A DNA stretch of 63,772 nucleotides from Cytophagaceae bacterium (GTDB lineage: Bacteria; Bacteroidota; Bacteroidia; Cytophagales; Spirosomataceae). A model generated the notes under the pieces. It searched no databases and was not told the DNA's origin. It worked only from the letters and a program-made list of their open reading frames with translations. This document shows, one piece after another, positions 33,543 through 42,147 of the stretch. The translations under genes and the position numbers were made by a program. The stretch spans positions 1-63,772 of the forward strand of contig CANFVE010000015.1 of NCBI GenBank assembly GCA_947450365.1. The letters run 5' to 3'. Every line of letters starts with the position of its first letter. Position 1 is the first letter of the stretch.

Positions 33543-33684
33543 GTCTCTATGAATGGTTTTCTGATAGTGGCTCAGTCACTTCCGCAAATTTCCGAGCTTC
33601 GTTATAAACTTAAAATCGAATATTTCGTCCCAACTACATTAGGCTATCATTCGCCTTCATGTGTTTAAATTCCTCAATTTTCCC

Positions 33685-34110
33685 TCAGGACGTATGATCC
33701 CGAGTGATTAACCAACGTCCTTTTATTTTCTTTAAGACCAACGTAAAATAACCCCCCACATCTCCCACGGCCGGTCGAGTCAAATGCCATTTCCCTAACA
33801 CCCACGCACTTTGGCCCGCCGTCACATCGATTTCCAATATATCAAATTGCAAGGTCCCCATCGCATCCCGATTCGGATAGGTTCGTAAATACCGATCCAA
33901 GGTCGCCTTCCAGCCCTTCGTCACTCCCGCCTTTCCAATAAATTTTAGATTCTCTGATTTTTCATAATACTCCATAAACGCTGGAATATCCCCTCGATTC
34001 CAATGCCCAATCTGCGTTTGCAAAATCCCTTGTATCGCCACCGAATCCTTCGATTTTTGACCAAAAAATGTAAATGAATTCAATAAAAAAAAGATAAATA
34101 CGTATTTCAT
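33685..34110 (-). CDS. Secreted NTF2-like (DUF4440/SnoaL-type) protein
   Basis: From the second ATG (34110) the protein has 141 residues and a clean signal peptide (MKYVFIFFLLNSFTFFGQ); an ATG three codons upstream (34119) is possible. The mature part is a single cone-shaped NTF2-like domain: helix VAIQGILQTQIGHWNRGDIPAFMEYYEKS, then LKFIGKAGVTKGWKATLDRYLRTYP and a beta-sheet with SAWVLGKWHLTRP, GGYFTLVLKKIKGRWLITRDHTS. This is the usual DUF4440 layout; functions range from ketosteroid isomerase-like catalysis to ligand binding, and none can be assigned. It stands alone, divergent from the sugar dehydrogenase gene, across a region with two palindromes. Confidence 0.82.
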   Translation of the reverse strand: MKYVFIFFLLNSFTFFGQKSKDSVAIQGILQTQIGHWNRGDIPAFMEYYEKSENLKFIGKAGVTKGWKATLDRYLRTYPNRDAMGTLQFDILEIDVTAGQSAWVLGKWHLTRPAVGDVGGYFTLVLKKIKGRWLITRDHTS

Positions 34111-34136
34111 ACCCTGCAATATTTTGTTGGTCGTAA

Positions 34137-34187
34137 ATTTGTCGACAAATCCCCAAATTTGGTAGCATTATCCTCGATATAATTTTT
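34137..34187 (+). promoter_or_regulatory. Promoter with two palindromes before the sugar dehydrogenase gene
   Basis: ATTTGTCGACAAAT (34137-34150) is a perfect 14-bp palindrome and CCAAATTTGG (34153-34162) a perfect 10-bp one. TTTG at 34158-34161 inside the second can act as -33, followed after 18 bases by TAATTTTT (34180-34187; one mismatch to TAnnTTTG). The palindromes are good operator candidates in this divergent gap. Confidence 0.4.
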
Positions 34188-34235
34188 ATTCTTCGATTAT
34201 TGTATCATTTTTGTAAAATATATTTAAATCTTACT

Positions 34236-37055
34236 ATGAAGAAAACTTACCTTTTATTCCTTTGCCTACTTAGTTTCTTTTCGGCATTTGCACAAGCACC
34301 CGATGAAAATCGATTTGTCAAAACGGTTTTAGTCGAAAAATTAGACGAGCCTATGGTGATGGCCTATTTGCCAGACGGGAAAATTTTAATGATTGAGCGA
34401 AAGGGAGATATCAAACAGTTTGATCCTGCAACAAAAGAATTAAAAACGGTCGCTCACGTAAACGTGAACACGAAATATACGAATCGCGTCGGTGTTGTTC
34501 GTGAGGCAGAAGAGGGTTTAATGGGACTGGCTTTGGATCCGAAATTCAAAGAAAATCATTGGTTGTATTTGTATTACGCGCATCCTACTGAGCACAAACA
34601 CATATTAGTTCGTGCCGAAATGAAAGGAGATCAGATTTTGTTGGACCAACAAAAAGTTGTGCTCGAAGTTCCTGTTCAACGGGAAGAATGCTGCCACACC
34701 GGCGGCGGTATGACCTTCGATAAAGCGGGTAATTTATTCCTTACCGTTGGAAATAATACAAGTAACAGCAACAATGACGGATATTCTCCCATCGACGAAC
34801 GTCCTGGTCAGGCCTATTGGGATGACCAACGGGGTGCCGCAAGTACCAACGACCTACGTGGTAAAATCCTTCGCATTCATCCAGAAAAAGATGGTTCTTA
34901 TTCCATTCCAAAAGGTAATTTATTCCCCGTAGGAACACCAAAAACAAAACCTGAAATCTATACCATGGGCCATCGCAATCCTTGGCGTGTAAGTATCGAT
35001 TCAAAAACAGGTTTTATCTACTGGGGTGAAGTGGGTCCAGATGCCTCGGTGGACGGTCCTCGTGGGCCACGTGGATACGATGAATTTAACCAAGCCAAAG
35101 GCCCAGGATTTTTTGGCTGGCCTTATTTCATCGGAAATAATATTCCTTACACAGATGTGAATTTTGCAACTCTAGAAATCGGACCTAAATTTAATCCAGC
35201 AAATCCAATCAATGATTCCCCAAATAATACAGGTTTACGGGAATTGCCAGCGGCACAAAAAGCTTTTATTTGGTATCCATATGCCGTTTCGGAAGAATTT
35301 CCTTTAGTAGGTGCCTCCGGACGTAGCGCCACGGGAGGACCGGTCTATCATCGCTCAGATTTCCCAAATGCCAAACGCCCTTTCCCAGCCTATTATGAAA
35401 ATAAATGGCTTATCGTCGAATTCATGCGGGGCTGGATTATGTCCGTGACGATGGACGAACAAGGAAATTATAAATCCATGGAACGTTTCTTGCCAAATCA
35501 ATCCTTTGGTAGCGCCATCGACATGAGCTTTAGTCCGGATGGCGATTTGTACGTGTTAGAATACGGCTCGGCTTGGTTTAAGGGAAATGACAATGCCCGT
35601 TTGGTGAAAATCGAATACCAAGGAGGAAATCGGAAACCTCAAGTAGAGGCCTCCGCAACAAAATTAAAAGGAGCCGTTCCATTCAATACAACTCTTTCAG
35701 CGAAAGGGACGAAAGATTTTGACGGTGACGCCATGACCTATTCTTGGACGATTAAAAAATCAGGCAAATTGGTTAAAACCTTGAAAGGCGAAAGTCCGGC
35801 ATTAGCCTTATCGGCTCCGGGAACGTATGAGGTGACCTTGAAGGCCACTGATTCCAAAGGTGCTTCGAATACAAATACACTCGAATTATTAGTGGGTAAC
35901 GAGGCTCCCGTGGTGGATGTGAATTTAGAATCTGCCAACAAATCCTTTTATTTCGCGGATCAAAAAATCAAATATGCGGTGGCCGTAAAAGACAAAGAAG
36001 ATGGTTCATTAGGCATGGGCATCGCACCGGAATCCGTGGCTGCGACCATTGATTACATCGCCTCTGGCTATGACCCAATCGAAATGTCACAAAGTCACCG
36101 GAAAGCAGATAGCGATTTATTTGCATCGGCAGGTTTGCGATTGATTAATAAAAGTGATTGTCGGTCATGCCACATCAACAATGTACGTTCCGTAGGACCT
36201 AGCTACCAAGAAGTGGCTTTGAAATACAAAGGACAAAACATGTTAGATCATTTAGCGGATAAAGTAATCGCTGGGGGTGGAGGCGTTTGGGGAGATCATG
36301 CCATGGCTGCTCACCCACAAATCTCAAAGGCTGATGCGAAAACAATGGTTTCCTATATCCTTAGTTTAGGCGACGCCAAAGCATCGAATGCCTTAGCTTT
36401 ACAAGGTGAAATTTCACCAGCCATTCCAAAAGAACATGCAAATACGAAAGGTGTTTTCGTAGTTCGTGCTTCTTATTTAGACAAAGGCGCGAAGAAAACG
36501 GCTCCGGTGATGTCAGAGAAATGGGTGATTTTACGTAACCCTTGGTTAGATCCTGAAAAGGCAGATGCTACTTATGGAATTGAGCAATTAATCACACCAT
36601 CTCGTTCTACGAACATGAAAGGAAAAAATCCGTACATCGCCTACAAAGGAATTGATTTGACGGGAATTAAATCCTTTGATGTGACAGCATCAGCTCCGGG
36701 TAGATCAGGTGCTACGGGTGGTATCATTGAAATTCACGTAGGATCCCCAAGCGGTCCTGTGATTGGAAAAACAAGCCCAATTGCAGTTTCGAATCAAAGT
36801 TTTGGTCCGCCACCAGCAGCAGCTAATGCCGCACAAAAAGGAGCACCACTAGGAACTCCTGTGACACCTGCTGCCGCTCCTTCCGGAGGAGGCCAAGGAG
36901 GTGGAGGCGGCATGCGTCGGCCTACCATGCCAGCGATGAAGGTTGATATTCAGCCCACATCAGGCATCCAAGATCTTTATTTTGTCGCTGTCAATCCAGA
37001 GGTGAAAGAACAACAAATCGTAGTTCAAATCATCGGAATCGAAGCCAAATTATAA
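34236..37055 (+). CDS. Secreted PQQ-type sugar dehydrogenase-like protein with PKD and cytochrome c domains
   Basis: From the ATG at 34236 the protein has 939 residues with a signal peptide (cleavage near AFAQ); a TTG at 34200 is less likely. Residues about 25-465 form a six-bladed propeller of the glucose/sorbosone dehydrogenase family (LPDGKILMIERKGDI, EEGLMGLALDPKF, GHRNPWRV, SFGSAIDMSFSPDGDLYVLEYGSAW). Residues about 475-557 are a PKD domain (DFDGDAMTYSWTI). A class I cytochrome c follows with haem site CRSCH (642-646) and possible axial Met near 688. The C-terminal 200 residues form a carbohydrate-binding-like sheet domain interrupted by a Pro/Ala/Gly-rich stretch. It would oxidise a sugar or alcohol outside the cytoplasm and pass electrons to its own haem. 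The acyl-CoA synthetase gene starts one base after its stop. Confidence 0.88.
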   Translation: MKKTYLLFLCLLSFFSAFAQAPDENRFVKTVLVEKLDEPMVMAYLPDGKILMIERKGDIKQFDPATKELKTVAHVNVNTKYTNRVGVVREAEEGLMGLALDPKFKENHWLYLYYAHPTEHKHILVRAEMKGDQILLDQQKVVLEVPVQREECCHTGGGMTFDKAGNLFLTVGNNTSNSNNDGYSPIDERPGQAYWDDQRGAASTNDLRGKILRIHPEKDGSYSIPKGNLFPVGTPKTKPEIYTMGHRNPWRVSIDSKTGFIYWGEVGPDASVDGPRGPRGYDEFNQAKGPGFFGWPYFIGNNIPYTDVNFATLEIGPKFNPANPINDSPNNTGLRELPAAQKAFIWYPYAVSEEFPLVGASGRSATGGPVYHRSDFPNAKRPFPAYYENKWLIVEFMRGWIMSVTMDEQGNYKSMERFLPNQSFGSAIDMSFSPDGDLYVLEYGSAWFKGNDNARLVKIEYQGGNRKPQVEASATKLKGAVPFNTTLSAKGTKDFDGDAMTYSWTIKKSGKLVKTLKGESPALALSAPGTYEVTLKATDSKGASNTNTLELLVGNEAPVVDVNLESANKSFYFADQKIKYAVAVKDKEDGSLGMGIAPESVAATIDYIASGYDPIEMSQSHRKADSDLFASAGLRLINKSDCRSCHINNVRSVGPSYQEVALKYKGQNMLDHLADKVIAGGGGVWGDHAMAAHPQISKADAKTMVSYILSLGDAKASNALALQGEISPAIPKEHANTKGVFVVRASYLDKGAKKTAPVMSEKWVILRNPWLDPEKADATYGIEQLITPSRSTNMKGKNPYIAYKGIDLTGIKSFDVTASAPGRSGATGGIIEIHVGSPSGPVIGKTSPIAVSNQSFGPPPAAANAAQKGAPLGTPVTPAAAPSGGGQGGGGGMRRPTMPAMKVDIQPTSGIQDLYFVAVNPEVKEQQIVVQIIGIEAKL

Positions 37056-37056
37056 G

Positions 37057-38538
37057 ATGCCCCTGATTACACAAAAGGCCTTAGCTTTTGCAGGCAAGAC
37101 TGCCATTATTGATCCGAAAGGGGAATTTACATACCAACAAATCATCGATGCGACCAGTCTCTGGGCGCATCGTTTTTTGAATGGACAGGCCGATTTAAAT
37201 GGTGCTCGTATCGCCTTCATGGTTAATCCTGGATTCGATTACGTGGCTGTTCAATGGGGCATCTGGAAAGCGGGAGGCGTAGCGGTTCCTTTGTGTGTAA
37301 CCTATCCTTTGGCTTCTTTAGCCTATGTGTTGGATGACACGGCGGCCGACCAAGTTGTCATCGATGCGGAATTTGAATCCGTTTTATTGGATCATGTTTC
37401 CGCGCAAGGATTAATTGTTCATTTAATTTCAAAGCCAGGTAATCCGGAAATAGGGGCATTACCAAGCGTTTCCGCAGATCGGCCCGCCATGATTTTATAT
37501 ACCTCGGGAACAACCTCTTTGCCCAAAGGTGTCGTAAGTACCCATGCCAATATCGATTTCCAAATGGAATGTCTCATTCAAGCGTGGGAGTGGAAGGAAT
37601 CCGATCGAACAATTTGTATGTTGCCATTGCATCATATCCACGGCATTATTAATGTGGTGGGATGTAGTTTGTCCGTCGGGGGGATTTGTGAATTTTTGCC
37701 CAAATTCAGCGAATCAGCCGTATTTGATCGGTTGCTTTCGGGGGAATTGACGGTATTTATGGCCGTCCCAACGATCTATTTTAAACTCATTTCACACTGG
37801 GATTCTTTTTCAGAAGACCATAAAAAATTCGTATTCGATCAATTAAAAGCCTTTCGTTTGATGGTTTCAGGCTCCGCGGCCTTACCTGTTTCCGTAATGG
37901 AAAAATGGCATGTGATCAGCGGACATTGGTTGCTCGAACGCTATGGCATGACTGAAATCGGAATGGCCATCAGTAATCCATTCCATGGGGAACGAAAACC
38001 AGGTCATGTGGGTATTCCATTGCCCGGGGTGCAAGTTCGTTTGATGGGCGATGAGTCAGAGATCAAAGAAGATTTGGCACCTGGCGAAATTCAAATTAAG
38101 GGACCGAACGTATTTCAATCCTATTGGAATAAAGCTGAAGCAACCGCTGAGACCTTTACAGAGGATGGCTGGTTTAAAACGGGCGATGTTGCACACGTAG
38201 AAAACGGGTATTTAAAAATTTTAGGTCGGAGTTCCGTGGATATCATTAAATCCGGTGGTTATAAATTATCGGCTTTGGAAATTGAAGAAGTTATACGCCA
38301 ACATCCGAACGTGGCAGATTGTGGCGTCGTCGGATTAGCGGATGAGGAATGGGGCGAAATCGTGGCGGTCGTAGTCGTGTTAACCTCTGAAATAGAAGTT
38401 AATGCATTAAATACCTGGTTGCGCGAACGTTTACCTGGCTACAAAGTGCCCCGAAAATACCTGATCAAAGAAGAACTTCCCCGCAATGCGATGGGAAAAG
38501 TCACTAAAAATGACTTGAAAGCGATGTTTACACAGTAG
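37057..38538 (+). CDS. Acyl-CoA synthetase (ANL superfamily, malonyl-CoA synthetase/ACSF3-like)
   Basis: A 493-residue adenylate-forming enzyme. The AMP-binding P-loop is LYTSGTTSLPKG, then LPLHHIHG, the ERYGMTEIGM motif, GWFKTGDVA, and the C-terminal hinge and lysine motif LPRNAMGKVTK. The segment RYGMTEIGMAISNPFHGERK with PGHVGIPLPGV resembles MatB/ACSF3-type malonyl-CoA synthetases more than long-chain enzymes. Reaction: carboxylate + ATP + CoA to acyl-CoA. It lies one base after the dehydrogenase gene and so is co-transcribed; a metabolic link between an exported sugar oxidase and a cytoplasmic ligase is not clear. All core motifs are present. The exact acid is uncertain. Confidence 0.87.
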   Translation: MPLITQKALAFAGKTAIIDPKGEFTYQQIIDATSLWAHRFLNGQADLNGARIAFMVNPGFDYVAVQWGIWKAGGVAVPLCVTYPLASLAYVLDDTAADQVVIDAEFESVLLDHVSAQGLIVHLISKPGNPEIGALPSVSADRPAMILYTSGTTSLPKGVVSTHANIDFQMECLIQAWEWKESDRTICMLPLHHIHGIINVVGCSLSVGGICEFLPKFSESAVFDRLLSGELTVFMAVPTIYFKLISHWDSFSEDHKKFVFDQLKAFRLMVSGSAALPVSVMEKWHVISGHWLLERYGMTEIGMAISNPFHGERKPGHVGIPLPGVQVRLMGDESEIKEDLAPGEIQIKGPNVFQSYWNKAEATAETFTEDGWFKTGDVAHVENGYLKILGRSSVDIIKSGGYKLSALEIEEVIRQHPNVADCGVVGLADEEWGEIVAVVVVLTSEIEVNALNTWLRERLPGYKVPRKYLIKEELPRNAMGKVTKNDLKAMFTQ

Positions 38539-38608
38539 AAATGTAGCGAATGTCTCTTTTCTTGCTAAATCGAATTTCACTAGGCTAGGCTTTAAATGAC
38601 ATGTTCGG

Positions 38609-39937
38609 ATGATGAAAAAACTAATTTTCCTATTGTTGCCATGTGCGGCTATTTTTGGGCAAAAAAATATTACGACCGCCTCAGATGCGACGGCACCTTT
38701 GCACGCGCTTCAGCCGGATTATCCAACAACCTATGGAGTTCCTACCCCAATCCAGATTCAGGAAACCCTGGACCGTGTTTTTGTTTATTTAGATAAGGCC
38801 ACCCCAAGTTCATTTATTGATAAATCCTCTAATCTTCCCACGAATGAGTATTCGGGAACGACGGCCTTTGCCAAAGGTGATTTTCGTCCCATTTCCTATG
38901 AATGGGGTGTGACCTATTCGGGGATGTTGGCCTTGCATGCATTGACCAAACAAGAAAAATACCGCGACTATGTTTTTCGCCGCATGGATGCCATTCAAGA
39001 ATTTTTGCCAAAAGCCCGTGCGTATGAGGCACAAAATCCACAAAGTCCCCATGTGTTAAAAGGCTTGATTTCGCCGAAGGCTTTAGATGATATCGGCGCA
39101 ATGGCGATGGCTGTAATTAAGGCCAAAGGTGCCGGATATGCAAAAGATGTTTCATTTATTACGCAACGTGCGTCTGATTTTATTTTAAACGAGGAACATC
39201 GATTGCCTGATCGGACCTTGGTACGAATTCGGCCTTTGAAAAACACGATGTGGTTGGATGATGTCTATATGGCGATTCCGGCTTTGTTGCAATTAGGCAA
39301 ATCCACCGGAAATCAGGCTTATTTCGATGAGGCGGTTTTTCAATTTAATTCATATCGAAAACGAATGTTTAATGCGCAATTAGGCATTTTTATGCATGGA
39401 TATTTGGAAGGAGCGGAGGCGCATCCGGAATTTCATTGGGCACGGGCGAATGGATGGGCTTTGTTGACCACGGTGGAGATGTTGGAATACCTTCCGGCAA
39501 ATCATCCGGGCCGCGCGGAGGTGTTGGTGCAATTAAAAAATCACCTGCGAGGATTGATGTCTTATCAGGATGGTACGGGATTTTGGCATCAATTGTTGGA
39601 CAAAAACGATTCCTATTTAGAGACTTCGGCCACCGCGATTTATACGTATGTGATAGCCAAATCTGTGAATATGGGATGGTTGGACGCACGAATATATGGG
39701 CCGGCGGCTTTATTGGGCTGGAATGCGGTGGCTTCCAAAGTGAATGCGGCGGGTCAGGTGGAAGGAACGTGTGTGGGGACGGGTTTGGCTTGGGATCCGG
39801 CATTTTATTATTATCGACCTATTTCGCCTTTTGCGGCTCATGGCTATGGTCCGGTGTTATTGGCAGGTTCGGCGGTGATGCAATTAGTTGCTGAGAAGGG
39901 ATTCAAAATCAATGATTCGGCAATGCATGTAAATTAA
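38609..39937 (+). CDS. Secreted GH88/GH105 family unsaturated rhamnogalacturonyl/uronyl hydrolase
   Basis: A 442-residue protein with a signal peptide (MMKKLIFLLLPCAAIFGQ). The alpha/alpha-barrel of GH105 is recognisable: YEWGVTYSGMLAL, RPLKNTMWLDDVYMAIPALLQLG with the conserved Asp residues, FHWARANGWALLTTVEMLEYLP, DGTGFWHQLLDKNDSYLETSATA and a final GTGLAWDPAFYYYRP. GH105 enzymes hydrate the double bond of unsaturated galacturonyl residues left by pectate or rhamnogalacturonan lyases. The next genes are kduD and a GH88 hydrolase, so this is an uronate-catabolism cluster. A terminator-like hairpin follows, so it may be transcribed alone. Start at the first of two adjacent ATG codons; either is possible. 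Confidence 0.9.
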   Translation: MMKKLIFLLLPCAAIFGQKNITTASDATAPLHALQPDYPTTYGVPTPIQIQETLDRVFVYLDKATPSSFIDKSSNLPTNEYSGTTAFAKGDFRPISYEWGVTYSGMLALHALTKQEKYRDYVFRRMDAIQEFLPKARAYEAQNPQSPHVLKGLISPKALDDIGAMAMAVIKAKGAGYAKDVSFITQRASDFILNEEHRLPDRTLVRIRPLKNTMWLDDVYMAIPALLQLGKSTGNQAYFDEAVFQFNSYRKRMFNAQLGIFMHGYLEGAEAHPEFHWARANGWALLTTVEMLEYLPANHPGRAEVLVQLKNHLRGLMSYQDGTGFWHQLLDKNDSYLETSATAIYTYVIAKSVNMGWLDARIYGPAALLGWNAVASKVNAAGQVEGTCVGTGLAWDPAFYYYRPISPFAAHGYGPVLLAGSAVMQLVAEKGFKINDSAMHVN

Positions 39938-39957
39938 TTATTTTTCGGTATTTCCGC

Positions 39958-39995
39958 GAGAGGGGCTTCTGAAAAGAGGCCTCTCTTTTCTTTTT
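39958..39995 (+). terminator. Terminator-like hairpin after the GH105 gene
   Basis: GAGAGG (39958-39963) pairs with CCTCTC (39980-39985), with weaker inner CTT/AAG pairing, followed by a T-rich run (TTTTCTTTTT). It lies 20 bases after the stop. Confidence 0.55.
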
Positions 39996-40105
39996 GGGCT
40001 TTTATGTTGATTTTTTGCGCGGGACATCTGGCGATAAATAGGTATATCAAGGAGAGGCTTTTGAGTAAAAGTTTGTTCTTCCTCACTTTTTAAATAAATT
40101 TAAGG

Positions 40106-40870
40106 ATGCAACAAACATTTGATTTAACGGGTAAGATTGCCTTGGTGACAGGCTGTAAAAAGGGGATTGGGATGGCGATGGCGATTGGATTGGCAGAGGC
40201 AGGAGCGGATATTATTGGAGTTTCGGCGAGTTTGGAGTTGGATAATTCGGCGGTCCAACAAGCCGTGGAGGCCTGCGGAAGGAAATTCAAAGCGTATCAG
40301 GCTGATTTTTCGGATCGGGAATCGTTGTATGATTTCATTAAACGATTGTTGCACGATTTTCCTCGAATTGATATTTTGGTCAATAATGCAGGTACGATAT
40401 TACGCGATCCGGCGGCGGACCATTCGGATGAATATTGGGATGAGGTCTTGGAAGTGAATTTGAGTTCGCAATTTATTTTAAGTCGGGAAATAGGCCGACG
40501 GATGTTAGTCGAAGGCGCTGGAAAAATTATTTTCACCGCTTCCTTGTTAAGTTTCCAAGGCGGCATTCATGTGCCAGGATATGCGGCGAGCAAAGGGGGC
40601 ATTGCCCGGTTGACGATGGCCTTGGCGAATGAATGGGCAAGTAAGGGAATTAATGTAAATGCGATTGCTCCGGGATATATTTCGACGGATAATACGGCAG
40701 CCTTGCGCGAAGATAAGGATCGAAGTGCATCTATATTGGGTCGAATTCCGGCGGGTCGATGGGGTGAACCGAATGATTTTAAGGGACCTGTGGTCTTTTT
40801 GGCGTCGGAGGCGTCTAACTATGTACATGGAACCATATTGACCGTGGATGGCGGTTGGATGGGCAGATAA
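40106..40870 (+). CDS. kduD: 2-deoxy-D-gluconate 3-dehydrogenase (KduD-type SDR)
   Basis: A 254-residue classical SDR starting FDLTGKIALVTGCKKGIGMAMA; nucleotide site TGCKKGIG (15-22), NNAG (93-96), catalytic Ser146, Tyr159 and Lys163 (YAASKGG). The C-terminal GRIPAGRWGEPNDFKGPVVFLASEASNYVHG with VDGGWMGR is characteristic of KduD, which reduces 5-keto-4-deoxyuronate-derived 2,5-diketo-3-deoxygluconate (or oxidises 2-deoxygluconate) with NAD(H). This is the second step after the ketol isomerase KduI in unsaturated uronate catabolism. It lies between genes for two unsaturated-uronyl hydrolases that supply the sugar. KduI itself is not in the window. Cytoplasmic; no anomalies. Confidence 0.92.
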   Translation: MQQTFDLTGKIALVTGCKKGIGMAMAIGLAEAGADIIGVSASLELDNSAVQQAVEACGRKFKAYQADFSDRESLYDFIKRLLHDFPRIDILVNNAGTILRDPAADHSDEYWDEVLEVNLSSQFILSREIGRRMLVEGAGKIIFTASLLSFQGGIHVPGYAASKGGIARLTMALANEWASKGINVNAIAPGYISTDNTAALREDKDRSASILGRIPAGRWGEPNDFKGPVVFLASEASNYVHGTILTVDGGWMGR

Positions 40871-40895
40871 TTTGAAAATAAAACCTATAAAAACG

Positions 40896-42059
40896 ATGAA
40901 AAAACTAATGATGGTGTTGTCCTTGATGAGTTTCGGGGCCATGGCACAGAAAATTGATGTGAACAAGCAGTTCGCGTTGGCAGGTCAGCAATACATGCGG
41001 ATGTTGGCAGATCACCCAGATACCTCCAAAACCATACATTCGGCAAAGCCAGATGGCACCTATCGTGATTTGCCGTCGAGCTGGTGGTGTTCAGGATTTT
41101 TTCCGGGGAGTCTTTGGTATTTGTATGAAAAAACTAAGGATGTGAAATGGGAGAAATCGGCGCGTTTGTGGACGGCGGCGGTGGAAAAGGAGCAGTACAA
41201 CAAAGGCACGCATGATTTAGGATTTATGATGTTTGATTCCTTTGGAAATGAATTGCGTTTGACGAAGGATCCCCATGCGAAAAAGGTGTTGATTCAGTCG
41301 GCGAAATCGCTGGCCTCGCGCTTTGACCCTAAAGTGGGATTAATTAAATCCTGGAATAGCTTTAAGGGGGGCTTTACATATCCGGTGATCATAGATAATA
41401 TGATGAATTTGGAGTTGTTGTTCTGGGCATCTCGTGAGACGGGCGATCAGACTTTTCATGACATTGCGATTACCCATGCGGATAATACGATCAAAAATCA
41501 TTTTCGATCGGATTATTCATCTTATCATGTGATTTGCTATGATGAAAATGGAAAGGTATTGGTTAAAAAACAGCATCAAGGCTATCAGGACGAGTCGACG
41601 TGGTCACGGGGGCATGCCTGGGCGATTTATGGATATGTGACGATGTATCGGGAGACGAAGGATAAGAAGTATTTGGATTTTGCCCAAAAGATTACTGATT
41701 TTTACTTGAATCATCCGAATTTGCCGGCGGACAAAATTCCATATTGGGATTTCAGTGCACCGAATATTCCGAATGAGGAGCGTGATGCATCGGCTGGTGC
41801 GATTACGGCATCGGCATTATTGGAATTAAGTACCTATTCGGGTGCGAAGGGCAAAAGATATTATGCGGATGCGGTGAAGATGTTGGAATCCTTATCGGGT
41901 CCGGCCTATCGCGCGGCATTGGGTGAAAATAACAATTTCTTGATTAAACACTGCGTGGGCGCGAAGGGCTTGAATTCAGAGATTGATGTGCCATTGGTTT
42001 ATGCGGATTATTACTATTTGGAGGGTTTGTTGAGATACCAACGCCACAATAAAAAATAA
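40896..42059 (+). CDS. Secreted GH88 unsaturated glucuronyl hydrolase
   Basis: From the ATG at 40896 the protein has 387 residues with a signal peptide (MKKLMMVLSLMSFGAMAQ); the frame is open 48 bases further back into the kduD gene, without a signal-like start. GH88 features are SSWWCSGFFPGSLWYLYE, THDLGFMMFDSFGN (catalytic-Asp region), VIIDNMMNLELLFWAS (second Asp), STWSRGHAWAIYGYVTMY and DFSAPNIPNEERDASAGAI. Such enzymes release 4,5-unsaturated glucuronic acid from lyase products of polyuronates such as xanthan, ulvan or glycosaminoglycans. It is 25 bases after kduD, so probably co-transcribed, and ends at hairpin E. With the GH105 enzyme it covers two kinds of unsaturated uronides. Confidence 0.91.
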   Translation: MKKLMMVLSLMSFGAMAQKIDVNKQFALAGQQYMRMLADHPDTSKTIHSAKPDGTYRDLPSSWWCSGFFPGSLWYLYEKTKDVKWEKSARLWTAAVEKEQYNKGTHDLGFMMFDSFGNELRLTKDPHAKKVLIQSAKSLASRFDPKVGLIKSWNSFKGGFTYPVIIDNMMNLELLFWASRETGDQTFHDIAITHADNTIKNHFRSDYSSYHVICYDENGKVLVKKQHQGYQDESTWSRGHAWAIYGYVTMYRETKDKKYLDFAQKITDFYLNHPNLPADKIPYWDFSAPNIPNEERDASAGAITASALLELSTYSGAKGKRYYADAVKMLESLSGPAYRAALGENNNFLIKHCVGAKGLNSEIDVPLVYADYYYLEGLLRYQRHNKK

Positions 42060-42071
42060 TTCCATCCGTTT

Positions 42072-42104
42072 AGCTTCGGCAATCCTTCCCGGTTTGCCGA
42101 AGCT
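42072..42104 (+). repeat. Interspersed hairpin element, copy E
   Basis: Stem AGCTTCGGCAA (42072-42082) / TTGCCGAAGCT (42094-42104) around apex TCCTTCCCGGT; TTA/TAA flanks lengthen the stem. The right arm overlaps the -33 box of purH. Confidence 0.85.
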
Positions 42105-42124
42105 AAGCAAATTTCGTACCTTTG
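42093..42124 (+). promoter_or_regulatory. purH promoter
   Basis: TTTG (42093-42096), 20-base spacer, TACCTTTG (42117-42124), a perfect match to the Bacteroidota consensus, 23 bases before the ATG. The -33 TTTG belongs to the right part of hairpin E. The same -7 octamer and spacing occur before tRNA-Leu. Confidence 0.75.
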
Positions 42125-42147
42125 GGGCTTAAATTTCATTCAAGCCC

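Noticed and set aside
33549-33668. A 39-codon frame on the plus strand after the ArsC-like gene
   Set aside because: No hydrophobic segment, motif or upstream signal; composition looks non-coding. It is not enough to call a remnant of an efflux gene.
39390-39894. Long overlapping frames on both strands inside the GH105 gene
   Set aside because: Proline-rich or glycine-rich shadows of a gene with clear family motifs; not credible proteins.
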